This document shows, piece by piece, positions 35,870 to 47,500 of a stretch of 64,000 nt of DNA. Origin of the DNA: Hygrocybe punicea (Eukaryota; Basidiomycota; Agaricomycetes; Agaricales; Hygrophoraceae). The stretch covers positions 2,666,001 to 2,730,000 of the forward strand of contig OY744461.1 of the NCBI GenBank assembly GCA_963556145.1, written 5' to 3'. How positions within the stretch are numbered: the first letter of the stretch is position 1; the number at the start of each line of letters is the position of its first letter. The notes beneath the pieces are model-generated. The model was given only the letters and a program-made list of their open reading frames with translations, was not told the DNA's origin and searched no databases. The translations under genes and the position numbers were made by a program.

Positions 35870-36555
35870 AGCAAAAAAAACATCCTGAGGCTCTTAAGTG
35901 ACAAAAACTAAAGTCCTCTAGCAAGAACAAGATTTGAGGGCATCATCCCCAGTTGGATGAAGATTTCCTACCATTGTAAAAAAAAATTTGTATCAACAAG
36001 TGCAAGTTGGTGTTATCAGATGATTGAGTCATACTATCACAACCCATTTTTGAACAATTAATAATCTGGTACAGGCTCAGTTCACCTACAATTTCCTGAA
36101 GTTCAGTTATTAGATTTTTAAATTAGCTTATACCGTGTACATCCTTTGCAATGAGATTCCCCACATAACTATTCCCTTTGTTGATGGCATCATAGTCAAG
36201 AGCCCCCATTTGAGATATGAATTGCCTGAGGATACAAGATGATACCTGAGAATCCCAGAATCCGATGCTTCATTTGGGAGTACTTCCAAAGACTCAACCA
36301 CATTCTACAGTGCTTCACAACATTGTCAGGCTCATGCTGATGCTGATGGTTATTCTGATGCCTAAACATTTGTTACTAGTACAACAAGTTGTACTTCAAA
36401 TTGATGCTACCAGTTTGATAAAATGCACTCTTCCTGTGTGGGTTCAGAACAGAAAGCTGAGACCAATGCTGACGCCAATGCTGCTGCCAATGCTAATGCC
36501 AATGCCTGCTGATGCCCCCTCATATACTACTATACAGATGTTCGATTGAGACATG
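35870..36555. repeat. No gene; GCCAATGCTGATGCC-type simple repeat near 36450-36520
   Basis: The tract at 36450-36520 (GCTGACGCCAATGCTGCTGC and on) repeats a GCCAATGCTGAT unit. Related tracts occur at 39430-39490, 41495-41570 and 41835-41890. Three of these are preceded by GTGGGTTCAGAACA-like or GAGCACAT-like sequence, so a larger dispersed repeat is involved. Confidence 0.5.
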
Positions 36556-36739
36556 CAGTAACTTATTGCTATTTGCAGCCAAGTTTGCAGCGCCATGTTT
36601 TCTGTCTAAATTTGGTCAATTTCAACCATCATCATCGGAGAGCCATATCTCCTCGAAAAACACTCAGAATGCTGTGATTGTATAGTGAAATCTGTTCCTC
36701 TCTGGGAGCTCCAGGTGCCCCTACACTCAGAATACAGGT

Positions 36740-37993
36740 TTGATGATATTTTATCACTGTTCTTTTTGTAGCATGCTGAATACACCCAAAGAATTTATGA
36801 GGGGCCGTTTCATTTCAGAGGACCTCCGATGGGTTATGATCAACATGGCAAAGCATCTAAGTATAGATTCCATTGTTAATCTCACTGGTGGTACCATCAG
36901 CAAGTGTATGATTGAGGGGATCTTCTCAAAATATTGCAAGACAGGAATGGTTGCTGTTCATGCTACATCTCATCCACTTCAAAGAAACAGAGTCCTTACA
37001 ATGGATGGCACATTGGTAAGACTTAAATGTGTCTATTTTCATGCTGAAGGACTGATCAACTATGGGCAAAGTTTCTCCAAGGTCAAGTCCGATGTTGCCC
37101 AGATGTTTACCTCAATGAACTCAAGGAACTGCTAATGGAGTGGAGTGGGACAAATATTCATGAATCTACAATATGGAGGGCTCTTATGAGAAGCAGTTTC
37201 ACAATGAAAAAGGTATGAAAACATAACATCCGGTCAGATTCTTCACATGGTACATTTTCTGTGACAGCTCACTCATGAGGCACTTGAATGGAATGAACAA
37301 CGATGCACTACCTACTGTTATGACTATGGTGTTTCCTATGTTCCAGATGAGACTGTTTTTGTTGATGAAAGCTCATTTGATTGTCACACGTCCATCCGAG
37401 GCAAGGCTTGGGCTCTGAAGGGATGGTGTGCATATTACCAATGTTTTTTCATTCGTTGACAGTGGTGAGTCTGTATTTTATTCATTTCATCACTGTCTGA
37501 CATTCTGGCATAGCTACTCACTCCTTCCAGCACTATCCATGCAGGGCATGTTGTATGCCAAAATCATTGAAGGATCCTTTACACAGCCACTCTTCCAAGA
37601 ATTCCTTGAAGGTCTCATGGATCAGATGGATTGAAGAATGCCTCCTGGCTCAGTCATAGTGATGGATAATGCACGTATTCATAAACACCCAGATGTTGCA
37701 GCTCAGATTAGAGAATGGTACGTTGAAATAACCTGACTATAAATATGGTGGCTAAACTAATATTCGGAGGCTATCAAATCATGTATCTCCTGCCATACTC
37801 TCCAGATTATAACCCTATAGAGCTTGCTCTCTTGGCCATCAAAGCTCATGTTCGCCGTGACAGAACCCTTGGATGTGAAGATGTACATCAAACTGAGGAT
37901 GATAGCTATGTATATCAGGCACTTTTGGATGTGGCATTCTCTGTAACCGCTGATGATGCTTTTGGTTGGTTCCATCATTGTGGCTACATCTAG
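36740..37993 (+). pseudogene. Tc1/mariner (DDE_3) transposase, degenerate
   Basis: An N-terminal helix-turn-helix region (LRWVMINMAKHLSIDSIVNL, GGTISKCMIEGIF) is followed by the catalytic domain. Motifs are VFVDESSFD (first Asp), VIVMDNARIHKHP (second Asp) and LLPYSPDYNPIELAL (third acidic residue). Small introns occur near 37211-37265 and 37720-37760. The copy is damaged: a frame change near 37420-37430 separates KAWALKG from HITNVF, and an in-frame TGA follows GLMDQMD at about 37634. Family members cut at TA dinucleotides. This one is probably inactive. Confidence 0.8.
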
Positions 37994-38118
37994 GATTGCA
38001 TATGTACTTTTTGAAATATGTATTGTTGTATTCATAACATGGATTCTGTCATTGTTGTAAGACTACAGTTTGTTGAAAAATGAAACAAGAGTGAAAAATT
38101 CAAGCATGCATAATTCTG

Positions 38119-39020
38119 CTATGTAGTGTCCATCTTTTCACCAACCAAAAACCCTTCATCCCGGTCCTGTTCTGCAAATCTGATCAAACGGTTAGCAGTA
38201 CCCCAATTCATTCCTGCCAAATCCTGCAACTTCTCAGGGGTGCGAATGGCGATGAGGTCATCAAGGTATATGATGCCATTGGCCTTTAGTGGGGAAGCAT
38301 ACTGTGCATAGTTCAGACCATCTTGGCCATGCTCAGTGTGCTTGTCAAGGGACTCCAGCCAATTAGAAATGGGAGGATACTTGATAGAAGTTGCTGCCGC
38401 CTTGTTGCAGGATGAATGGCCTGACTCAGAAACCTTCGATGACATAGATCCTCCCGTTGATCACTGCTGTCCCATCGTGGACCAGTTTACTGGTGGGTAT
38501 GTTGGGGGATATGACCAGGGTGGCATCATCATCATTTTTGCAATGACAGCTATGAGGAAATTAGAAAACAATGTCGATGATGGCAAATTTAGATTGCGGC
38601 TAGCGTTTTTGAAAGGGATTTCATATTTTATATTAAAGGCAGTGGTGGCTACCTCTGATGTGCCTGTAAAGCTGTCAGCTATTGCAAAACAGCAATTGAA
38701 TGTCACTTACTATCACTGTATTGGCTGTTTTCATCAAGATCTATGAATTCCAGCTCCTTGTTCCCATCAGCTGCTGGCACTTGCTCAACATCACTGTCAT
38801 TGATATCAATTGCCTCATGAATAATGTCATCCATCATAGGCCCTTCTACATCCCCGATGTCAGCAATTTGCATCTTCTTGGCAATTTTTGGTGTTGGTTT
38901 GGGCCTAGCTTTAGCCGGTGGAGGTGGATCTATCTTGGATTTGGCTGTTTTTCGAGAACCAGTTACAGTGGTTTCTGAGCCAGCTGGGAGTTGCTTCTCA
39001 GCAGTTCTCTGGTTTCTCAT
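38119..39020 (-). CDS. SAM-like domain protein, transposon-associated
   Basis: The start at 39020 gives MRNQRTAEKQLPAGSE, with Pro/Lys-rich and then acidic low-complexity sequence (DIHEAIDINDSDVEQ region). After an intron near 38710-38680 a conserved-looking segment reads AFNIKYEIPFKNASRNLNLP and SNFLIAVIAKM. The C-terminal block (38445-38119) reads ISNWLESLDKH, DGLNYAQYAS, GIIYLDDLIAIRTPEKLQDL and MNWGTANRLIRFA, which has the spacing of a SAM (sterile alpha motif) fold. Such proteins occur repeatedly in mushroom genomes near transposons. A stop before the SAM exon (TGA near 38457) must be spliced out or the gene is broken. Confidence 0.5.
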
Positions 39021-39502
39021 TGAGGCCTAAGAGAGTGTTGTGTAGTGATAGATAAATAAAAGAGATTGAAATGAGCAAGAAATGTGTGGAGGAATAAACC
39101 ACAGGGGAAACACCAAAATTTTCAGCACATTTCCTGCTCCACTCTGGGGGGTTGGCTAATGCTCTGGGCATCTTCTGCCAAGCTATAATTACAATGTATT
39201 ATACTCCACCTATGACAGGATGTGTCTTATCTGGTATAATTACCCTCTGATCGCAATGCACAGGTTATAAAATACAATTTTGGAGATGCCTTGAAAACAA
39301 ACTACATTTTTATTTTGACCAAAGGGGCACCTGGAGCTCACAGAGAGGATCATTTTTCACGATACAATCACCCGCAAACTTGGCTGCAAATGGCAATAAT
39401 GAGATGGTATAATGCACATTCAAAGCATATTCAGTCCCATCCTCATGCTGACCCAAATGCTGAGGCCAATGCCGATATCAATGCCTGCTGATGCCCCATG
39501 AT

Positions 39503-39945
39503 TAGTAAAATGCAGGGGGTTTTCTCCTAATGTATAATGCATTTAATTTGGGATTTTTATTACAAGATGAATTCTTGGAAAAGCGCTGATGTTTTTACAT
39601 AGCAAGGTAAATATAATACATACCAACAAATTTGATTATCCAGGGGTACAAAAATTCTCAATGCAATCATATCTAATTCTGCTTTTAAAGCCCAGGGGTA
39701 CAAAATACCCCTCAAACTCGAAATGGTCCAAGTTTGAGGGGGATTTTGTACCCCTGGGCTTTAAAAGCAGAATTAGATATGATTGCATTGAGAATTTTTG
39801 TACCCCTGGAGAATCAAATTTGTTGGTATGTATTATGTTTAACTTGCTATGTAAAAACATCAGCACTTTTCCAAGAATTCATCTTGTCATAAAAATCCCA
39901 AATTAAATGCATTATACATTGGGAGAAAACCCCTGCATTTTACTA
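39503..39945. mobile_element. hAT MITE (443 bp), near-perfect palindrome, perfect 8-bp TSD
   Basis: The ends are TAGTAAAATGCAGGGG and CCCCTGCATTTTACTA. The TSD CCCATGAT is perfect at 39495-39502 and 39946-39953. The two arms of about 200 bp are almost exact complements around a centre near 39725, with only scattered substitutions. This suggests a recent origin or continuing homogenisation. Confidence 0.95.
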
Positions 39946-40088
39946 CCCATGATACACTATGCACATATTCAGGTTTTAATTAACATCTACAATACACTCA
40001 AGAGATGGTGAAGAGGATAGTAAGTCTGATGCCAATGCCAATGAAGCTGGACCTCAGCCCAATGGTCTTACATGGTAACTCTCACATT

Positions 40089-40388
40089 TAGTGTATTGCA
40101 CGGGTAACCCCCGGGTATTTTTGGCTGTACCCGCACCCAAACCCATTGCACCTGTGGGTACAATACCCATGGGTTTTACCCATCATTTTAAGCCCTGGAT
40201 CATCCGAAACGGTCAAGTATTAAGCTAGATATGCTCAAAATATGCCAATAAGGTATTTTGAGCATATCTAGCTCAATACTTGACCATTTTGGATGATCCA
40301 GGACTTAAAAAAAGCTGGCGGGTCCAGGAACCGGAGGCTATACCCTTTGCAAAACCTGCGGGTTTACCCATACCCGTGCAATACACTA
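40089..40388. mobile_element. hAT MITE (300 bp) with nested inner palindrome, perfect 8-bp TSD
   Basis: The ends are TAGTGTATTGCACGGG and CCCGTGCAATACACTA. The TSD CTCACATT is perfect at 40081-40088 and 40389-40396. The subterminal motif GGGTAACCCCCGGGT is shared with the autonomous hAT at 13838, so that element might mobilise it. Inside, 40188-40308 is a second palindrome with its own arms (TGGATCATCCGAAACGGTCA and complement), separated from the ends by non-palindromic sequence. It may be an older MITE. Confidence 0.95.
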
Positions 40389-40399
40389 CTCACATTCCT

Positions 40400-43190
40400 T
40401 AGTTGTAAGTATCTCACAATAACATTTTATGGGCCCAGATCGGCTGGCCTGTCTCAAACCTAACATTGTCAACCTCAGCTCACCCGTCTAGCACAGGATA
40501 AGTCATGTCATGGGCTGTCACAAGTTTGTGACCCACAGCTGTACCTGTACCCACACATGATTACCCCTGACTTTAGGTCACACAAGTGATGCATTGAATG
40601 ACAAGGCAGAGACCAGTACAAAGCTGGTCTCTGCTAAAAATAAGTTTTACTTCTTTTTTACGTCATTACTCAAAACATTTACAGGTACACCTACAACTTG
40701 ATGTGGGCAACTCAAATGCAAATGCAAATGCAAAGGCAGACACAAATCACCATGACGAAAATGACAATGACTAGGACAGTGATGGTGAGGGCACAGGCCA
40801 CAATGGCAATGCCAAGCAAAAAGCAAGACTGGGGGAGTGGTGCACCCGCCCCTCTGGTCACCAGGTAAGTCTCTTATTATATGATAACTTGTTTTGTTTG
40901 GCAATTCCCCCAGCCCAGGACCACCATCAACAAGCATAGCCCATGCGTCCAATGATGCAGCCTCTGCCTGCCTATCAATGTGTCCAAAACAACATGTTCC
41001 ACCACACCATGCCAAGCCAAGGATGCCAGCATGTTCCACCTGGCAAACACACAGTAACAGCCCATTACATGACCAGACTGGCCAACCAAGGTTGACAATG
41101 TTATGTTTGAGATGGGACAGCCGATCTGGGCCGAGAAAAGCTTATTGTTAGGTACTTGACAGGGCAACTCAGGAATGTCAGAGTTAATGTCTCAGACCAT
41201 TGGGCCAATGTTCTGCCAGGGTATTGTTACCCATCTCAGACCATTGGGCCGAAGTTCTGTGTGGTTGGGCCAAGGTTGTGCTGGGGCATTGTTACCTGTC
41301 TCAGACTGTTGGGCTGAGGTTCTGCTGGGGTATTGTTACCTGTCTCAGACCATTGGGCCGAAGCTTTGACGGGTACTGGTTACTTGTTGGACTGGTTACT
41401 CATGTAAATAATATCCATTGGCTGACAAATGGATGAACACCCATCCAAATTGTGCAGTGTCTCGGCAACAGCATAAACATCAACATCAGCAATGAAATTG
41501 GTGTTGGTATTGGCATTGGCATTGGCATTGGCATTGGTATTGGCGTTGGCATCAGCATTGGCATCAGTGTCTGCGTACTAGTCTGAATATCTTTTGCATT
41601 AATATAAAAACAAACCTGCATATGGAACGACAAAGTTTGGAAGCTACAGAGAAATTTTCATAGCTGTTGCACCAAACTGGTTATTGGTATATGAATTGGG
41701 ATCAGCATCAGCCTCGATTTTGGTCTGAATATGTGCTCAATCCACTCAGGAGTTGGATCTTTATTGAAGACATGGTACAAATCAGACTTTGAACTTGTGT
41801 ATAAAGTGGCAACATGGGCATTGCAGACCAGTTTTGGCGACAGCATCGGCATGGGTGTTGGTGTCAGTGTTGGCATCAGCGTCAGCCTCAACTTTTGTTT
41901 GAGCATGTTCTGAACCCACTCAGCCCACATTTCATGTACATAAAACTCATTGTAGCAGTAGCCAATTTTGGATGCATCAGAATATGCATCATTATTGGCA
42001 TCAGCATAACACTGTTCTGGAATGGATAACTTGATGTCAAGAATACTTTGTACAATACTATATTTTGATCTAGTATACACTGTCTAAATCAGTGATTGAC
42101 TTGTGAAGGCTCAACATTGTGTTCAAGTTCTGCCAGTTTTTTGGCTTTGGCTCCTCGTATGATGGTGAAGCTGTATTTAATGCCAAATAAACATGGATAA
42201 GGATCACTGAGGGTCCACTTACCGATTGAGCTCCTGACATCATGCATGGTGTCATCTTGCATATTATTGTCTTTACTTTTGGCAGGGTTGTCAAGTTGAA
42301 AGACAAAATGTTTTGATGTTGTTTCAGTTGTAACTCAGTATCATGATGGTTGTAAACAAATAAAACATACCCCATGACAACATTGGTAATGACATCTCAT
42401 TCAACCCCTTTCATCAACATTGGCATCAGATTGGTCAATGGGAATGAAACCAAATCCAGAATGTTCTACCCCTTTCAGTGGTTCCACAATTATTACTGAT
42501 TATGAATCAGAACCTGTTGATCGCATAATGAATCCATTTGAATTTCAATAGTTATGCCCAGTGAGACCTACTACTACTGGGCCTGGCAATGTGCAATGCC
42601 ACCCCAAGATTGGAGGGCCCCGCAATGGGCCAGCTTGGTGATTCAGTTGGAGAGGGAAGCGGCTCTGCAAATATCGGTGGTGTGGGTGTTGATGCCGAGA
42701 TATTGTCAGTGTTTGTGATCAGGACTGCCAGGACTTCAGTGGCTAGTTGTGGTGTCATAAACATAAACAACGATGCTGTTTGACAGTTCAAGCTAGTATT
42801 TTCAGTGAAGAATGAACTCCTACCAGGTAAGAGGGGCAGTTCCCGAAGTGATTTCATTGCCGGTTTGCTCTAAGGACAAATGTCAATGATACCTCCTAAA
42901 TTGACATTTTAGGATACCTACTCTTCAGGATCACTAAATTTCACAATTACTCTGTCAATAAATGTGTTTTGGGGCATAAGAAGCTGCTTACCTTTGGACT
43001 GGGCCATTTTTCAGACATTGCCTTTGAATTTTGGTGGGCTAAATTGTCCTTAAGACTGATGAGTCATTGTTTGTTTGTTTGTTTGCTTGCTTGAATAAAT
43101 ACCATAATAGGATTATAAATTTGGGTGGCAACACTGATTGTTTTTCAAAACAACAAACAGTATCCTGAACTCGATCACTGTCTCTGCAAT
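40400..43190. repeat. Repeat-rich noncoding stretch
   Basis: At 41175-41375 a unit of about 50 bp (TCTCAGACCATTGGGCCGAA, then GGGTATTGTTACC) repeats four times. GGCATT/GGCATC simple repeats lie at 41495-41570 and 41835-41890. A short minus-strand frame at 42552-42857 is unassigned. Nothing else was recognised. Confidence 0.5.
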
Positions 43191-43194
43191 CACA

Positions 43195-44091
43195 ATGTCC
43201 GGCAACACCTACACACCGAAACCATCTGCTGAAGACTTCCAGAATCAGCTTTATGCAATCAATGCTCGACTTGCTATCGCTTTACCATTGATGCCAGGTG
43301 AAAATGATCCCATTTGGTGGGACCACTTTATGTACAATATCACTCAGGATGTGGTAAGTTAATTAACTCATGAATTTCTTGCCTTATAATGATGTTTTGT
43401 AAAGTGTTCAGTGGTGGAGATTTATCAAGCATCGCAGCGTGCCAGTTTCTGTGTCCACATACCTAGGCTGTTAATAAGTGCAGCCAAGGAGTATCAGGAA
43501 CACTATGCCCCACCGACTGAATTACCTAGGTTCAAAAAACTTTGGAGGAATGAGCCGAGCAATGTCAAGGATCCAGCCTATGAACCCGGATGGAGCACAC
43601 CAGAATTTACAGGGCACAGGCTCCACCATTCATGGTGGAAATACCGGTTTGGTGAGTGTTCTTCAACTCCTCTTTGACCATGCAAACTGGTCTGTGTGAC
43701 TTACTGATTGGTGGTTCCACATAGTTAAACGTGAACCGAAAGACGTGCGCATCCTGATGATAACACATCCAAAGTTGCTGGCAAACACAGAGAAGGGGAA
43801 GGGGAAGGGGAGAGCCAGGGAAGAGTCTGAGATGGAGGAGGATGAGAATGAAGATGATGGAGACCAGGATGTCAATGTGAAGGAGGAGTCTGAGGATGAT
43901 GAAGAGTGGCCCGTGTCAGGGACATTGAAATGCCGAGCTCAAGCCTTACTGAAGGGTCAGCAGGTGAGGAGGACAACATGGGTGGTTGAAAAGGGTCCCC
44001 TTGCACAAGACCAAGTGTGTAGTTGACTTTTTTGATGGCAAGTCCATTCAACTAATGTAACTTTCAGTGTTGCAAAAGATGCCACGACTGA
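43195..44091 (+). CDS. Uncharacterised protein with acidic region, possibly truncated
   Basis: The start at 43195 gives MSGNTYTPKPSAEDFQNQLY. Introns at about 43352-43408, 43653-43724 and 44017-44067 join exons carrying MPGENDPIWWDHFMYNI, then PRFKKLWRNEP, then HPKLLANTEKGKGKGRAREE with a long Asp/Glu run. The last exon begins CCKRCHD, a Cys-x2-Cys pair, and stops at once. I recall similar mushroom proteins that continue with more cysteines, so this copy may be cut short. The function is unknown. Confidence 0.4.
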
Positions 44092-44547
44092 TGGCCGACT
44101 TATTTTTATTTTTATTTTTATGTCCATAGTATAGTCACTTAGGGTGTGCCCTATGTTGGACTTTACATGCAAGGCAGTAAGAGCTAACTAAAAAGAAGGA
44201 CCCTGTCCTTGCCATGTCCCTCTAGCTGCAAATGCTCCCCTGACAGTTGTACACCCCCCAGAGGTCCATTACTTCCTGTGATGTTTTAGTTGCCAGCATG
44301 TGACTAGTGAGATGGTGGCCTCGTAGCTTGTGTGTACTTTGTTATGTGGTTGAAAGCTAGCAAGTGCTCAGCCAAGGACCGGCTTGCACGAGAGGGGCGC
44401 AAGACAAGGGAGAAAAGAAGAGAAAAGGAGAAGAAGAGACACCGGGACTCCCGATTTGGAGTGGGGGTGTGGGGGGAGGGGGAGGGAAGGGGAGGGGAGG
44501 GAGTGGGTGGGGGATTCTACATCACAATTAAAATCATCCGGTGCTCT
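44092..44547. other. No gene; LINE 3' flank
   Basis: A T-rich ATTTTTATTTTT tract lies at about 44100-44120 and G-rich low-complexity sequence at 44460-44515. It lies downstream of the LINE in the LINE's own orientation and may include its 3' untranslated region. Confidence 0.4.
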
Positions 44548-47500
44548 TCACGTACTCCATAATTTTTTGACTCCCGGCACAGTGGCCAGAAGGAATCGAA
44601 TTGACGTCGCGTCTCATCCTAGTGTCGCCCTGAGTCTCCTACATTCTTCATCGTGTGCCCTACATTCAAAGATAAAATGGTGTATAGACTTGATGCCTTC
44701 GCCGCACTCCATGCACACGTTGGTCTCTGCCTTGTGGATTCTGTGCAGGTAGCGGTTGAGCAGGACATGCCCTGTGCGGAATTGCATTAGTAGACAGAAC
44801 TGTGACCTGCTAATCTTAGCTTGTAATTTTCGGTAATCCTTCATGCCCAGACTCGGATCTATTTTGCTTAGCTTGGGGTATCTCGGGGATTTCTTCCAGG
44901 TTTCTTCCCATTTGTTGGATAGTAGCTTGAGGTAATGACCTTTGATTGCGGATGCATTGGCTGGAAGCGAGTGTGTCTGCAAGTATTTGGGTAGGCTCGA
45001 ATTCCTGCTACTATTTCCCCTCGCGGCCTTCTTCGCCTCCCTGTCAGCTTTTTCGTTACCTTGTACTTCGCTGTGTGCCGAGATCCAATTGATCACGAGT
45101 TGTAAACGCCATCCCCCTGGCCTTTTCTTGAGTGACCGTATAAGCTTGCATAGTTCCAGTATAAGGTGTTGATTAGGTTTCTGCCTGGGGGTAGCCGTCG
45201 TCAGTAGCGTGGCTTGGCTGTCTACATGGATGGAGATGGAGGTGGGGGACTTCTCTCTTTTAATCAGCCTTAGAGCCAACATTGTCCCAACTATCTCAGC
45301 CTCCGGCGTCGTATGCTTCTGGTTTGAGCCTAGATAGTATCGCAGAATTTTGGGCACTGCGTGTCCTGACCTATAGAGTACCGCCGTGGCTCCTACTCCT
45401 CCATCTATGTTTGACCCGTCCGTGTACACCTTAATGTTGGAGTGATCGTTGTCGCATCGTCTGATAGAGTCCTCTCTAGTAGTGTCGACATTGACCTCGA
45501 AAGGTGTGAGTTCGTCATCACATGCTGCTTTCGCGGCAATTGGTTCTATGTCGTCGGGCTTGATCCTGTATATGTGGGTAAGGACATGAAGAGGGGATCT
45601 GTGCTGCAACACATGATGCCTTGCACATGTTCTAAGTGGCCTGTAAAGGGGGTGTGTGATCAGAAGCATTGCCATTCTCACGGCCACGCGATGACAGATT
45701 TTGTGTAGGGTTAGTTCCATAGGTAATAATCCTGTGTGCAAAAGCACTAGGTCATCAGGCATGGTCCTCAAGGCTCCCAAGATGGGCACCGCTGCCATCC
45801 TCTGGATCCTTTCCAGCCTCCTAGTCAGCCCTGCTGACCCTCTCCTCTTGTTTGATCCTTCGACTGTGTGTAACGGGGTGTACCACACATCGGCTGTGTA
45901 GGACATCTTAGGGATTGCTACGGCAACATAGAGCCATTTCAGGAGCTTTGCTGAGAGTACGCCTCGGGTTCTAGAGATCCTATGGAGCATCAGTGTCCAT
46001 TTAGTAGCATTGGCGATCACCTTTTTGTGGTGTTCTTTCCATCTTAACTCTTGATCAAAGAGCACTCCTAGGAAACGGTGGAATGACGACAGCTTTATCA
46101 CAGTGCCTTGCAGTTCCATGCTAGGCTGAGTTATGTTCTTTTTCTGCGAGAAGTTAATTAGCGCGAATTTGCTGAGCTCGAACCTGGAGTTGTGATCCTT
46201 GGACCAGTCTTGCACCCCTCCTTCCCTCATCATCATGTCTTTGATTAGTTTGTGCGCATCTTCGAAATTACCCGCTTCCGCATAAAGAGCCGTGTTGTCC
46301 ACGTAGGCGAGTGCGAGTTCTGATTTGTACCTGGGCACCTCTAAAAGGTCAGCGTTGTAGAAGAGATAAATTATCATGGAAGCCAGGTCTCCCTGTCCGA
46401 TCCTGTTGGTCAGCTCTAGTGTTGCCACGACTATAGCCGATGTTTTTTGAAAAATTGCCTTTTTAGGCCAGTAAAATTAGCTAAAATTATGAAAATATTT
46501 GAGGAGATGGGCAAAGCCAAAAGCTGAGGGGTCACTTAAGGGTGCTAAGAATTTGGTGTACAATCTTCAGAGTTATTCAACCATAGCTGTTGAGTCTAGT
46601 CAGCTACAGTCCAACAGCTATCCTTGAATAACTCTGAAAATTGAGCCCCAAATTCTTAGCACCCTTAAGTGACCCCTCAGCTTTTGGCTTTGCCCATCTC
46701 CTCAAATATTTTCATAATTTTAGCTAATTTTATTAGCCTAAAAAGGCAATTTAAAAAAAAAACATCGGCTATAGTTGTGGCAACACTAGTCAACTCGAAA
46801 GGCTCTGATAAGTCATCAAATCTTAGCCGTGTCATTCTCCCTGTTATCGTCCTCTCTGTGAGCAGTACCAGGGCCTCCAGGATCCTTCTCATCCTCATGT
46901 TGTGCAGTAGCCTTGCCAAGACCGCATTCGGGAAGGCTCCCTCTATGTCTAGAAAAAGTACGGTTGCAACTCTCTTATTTTGCCATGCGTGTTTTATTCT
47001 GTTCACGAGGAGCTGCATGGAGTCTGTAGTCGTTCGTCCTGGTCTTCCTCCAAAATGGTGGGTGGGCAGGAGTTGGTATTTCTCTGTGAGCTGCGATATT
47101 TTTTCCGCTAGTAATGCAGTCAGTATCTTCAGTATTGTGTTTAAAAGTGTGACTGGTCTCCATGCCTTTGGAATGTCGTATCTTGGCCGGTCCGGCTTTG
47201 GGAGTACAACTGTGATAGATTCGCGCCATGGAGGGTGGTATGTTTCTAGTTTGAGCGTGGCATTGAATATCCTGTGGAGATGATTCAAGAGTAAATCAGT
47301 GCATTCTTTGAGGACCATGTTAGGAATGCCATCGGGCCCTGGGGCCTTGTACAGCTTGAGCTTTCCTATACACTGTCGGATCTGCTCTTTCGTGACTTCG
47401 TTGTCCGAGGGCACCGGCTCAGGATAGATAAAGTCATCCAGGATAGAGGTTTCTTGAGGCAGGGGTGGGAAGAACATTTCTGAGAGCATTTTGCTCTTAA

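Larger units (their letters stand above)
36558..39405. mobile_element. Inverted-repeat-bounded element holding a mariner relic and a SAM-like gene
   Basis: Left sequence at 36563-36590 (TTATTGCTATTTGCAGCC) and 36676-36722 (CTCCAGGTGCCCCT) matches the right sequence at 39323-39400 in inverted orientation (AGGGGCACCTGGAG, then GCAAACTTGGCTGCAAAT). The left arm has about 75 extra bases. The enclosed genes are a degenerate Tc1/mariner transposase on the plus strand and a SAM-like gene on the minus strand. No TSD was found, so the outer boundary is approximate. Confidence 0.6.
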
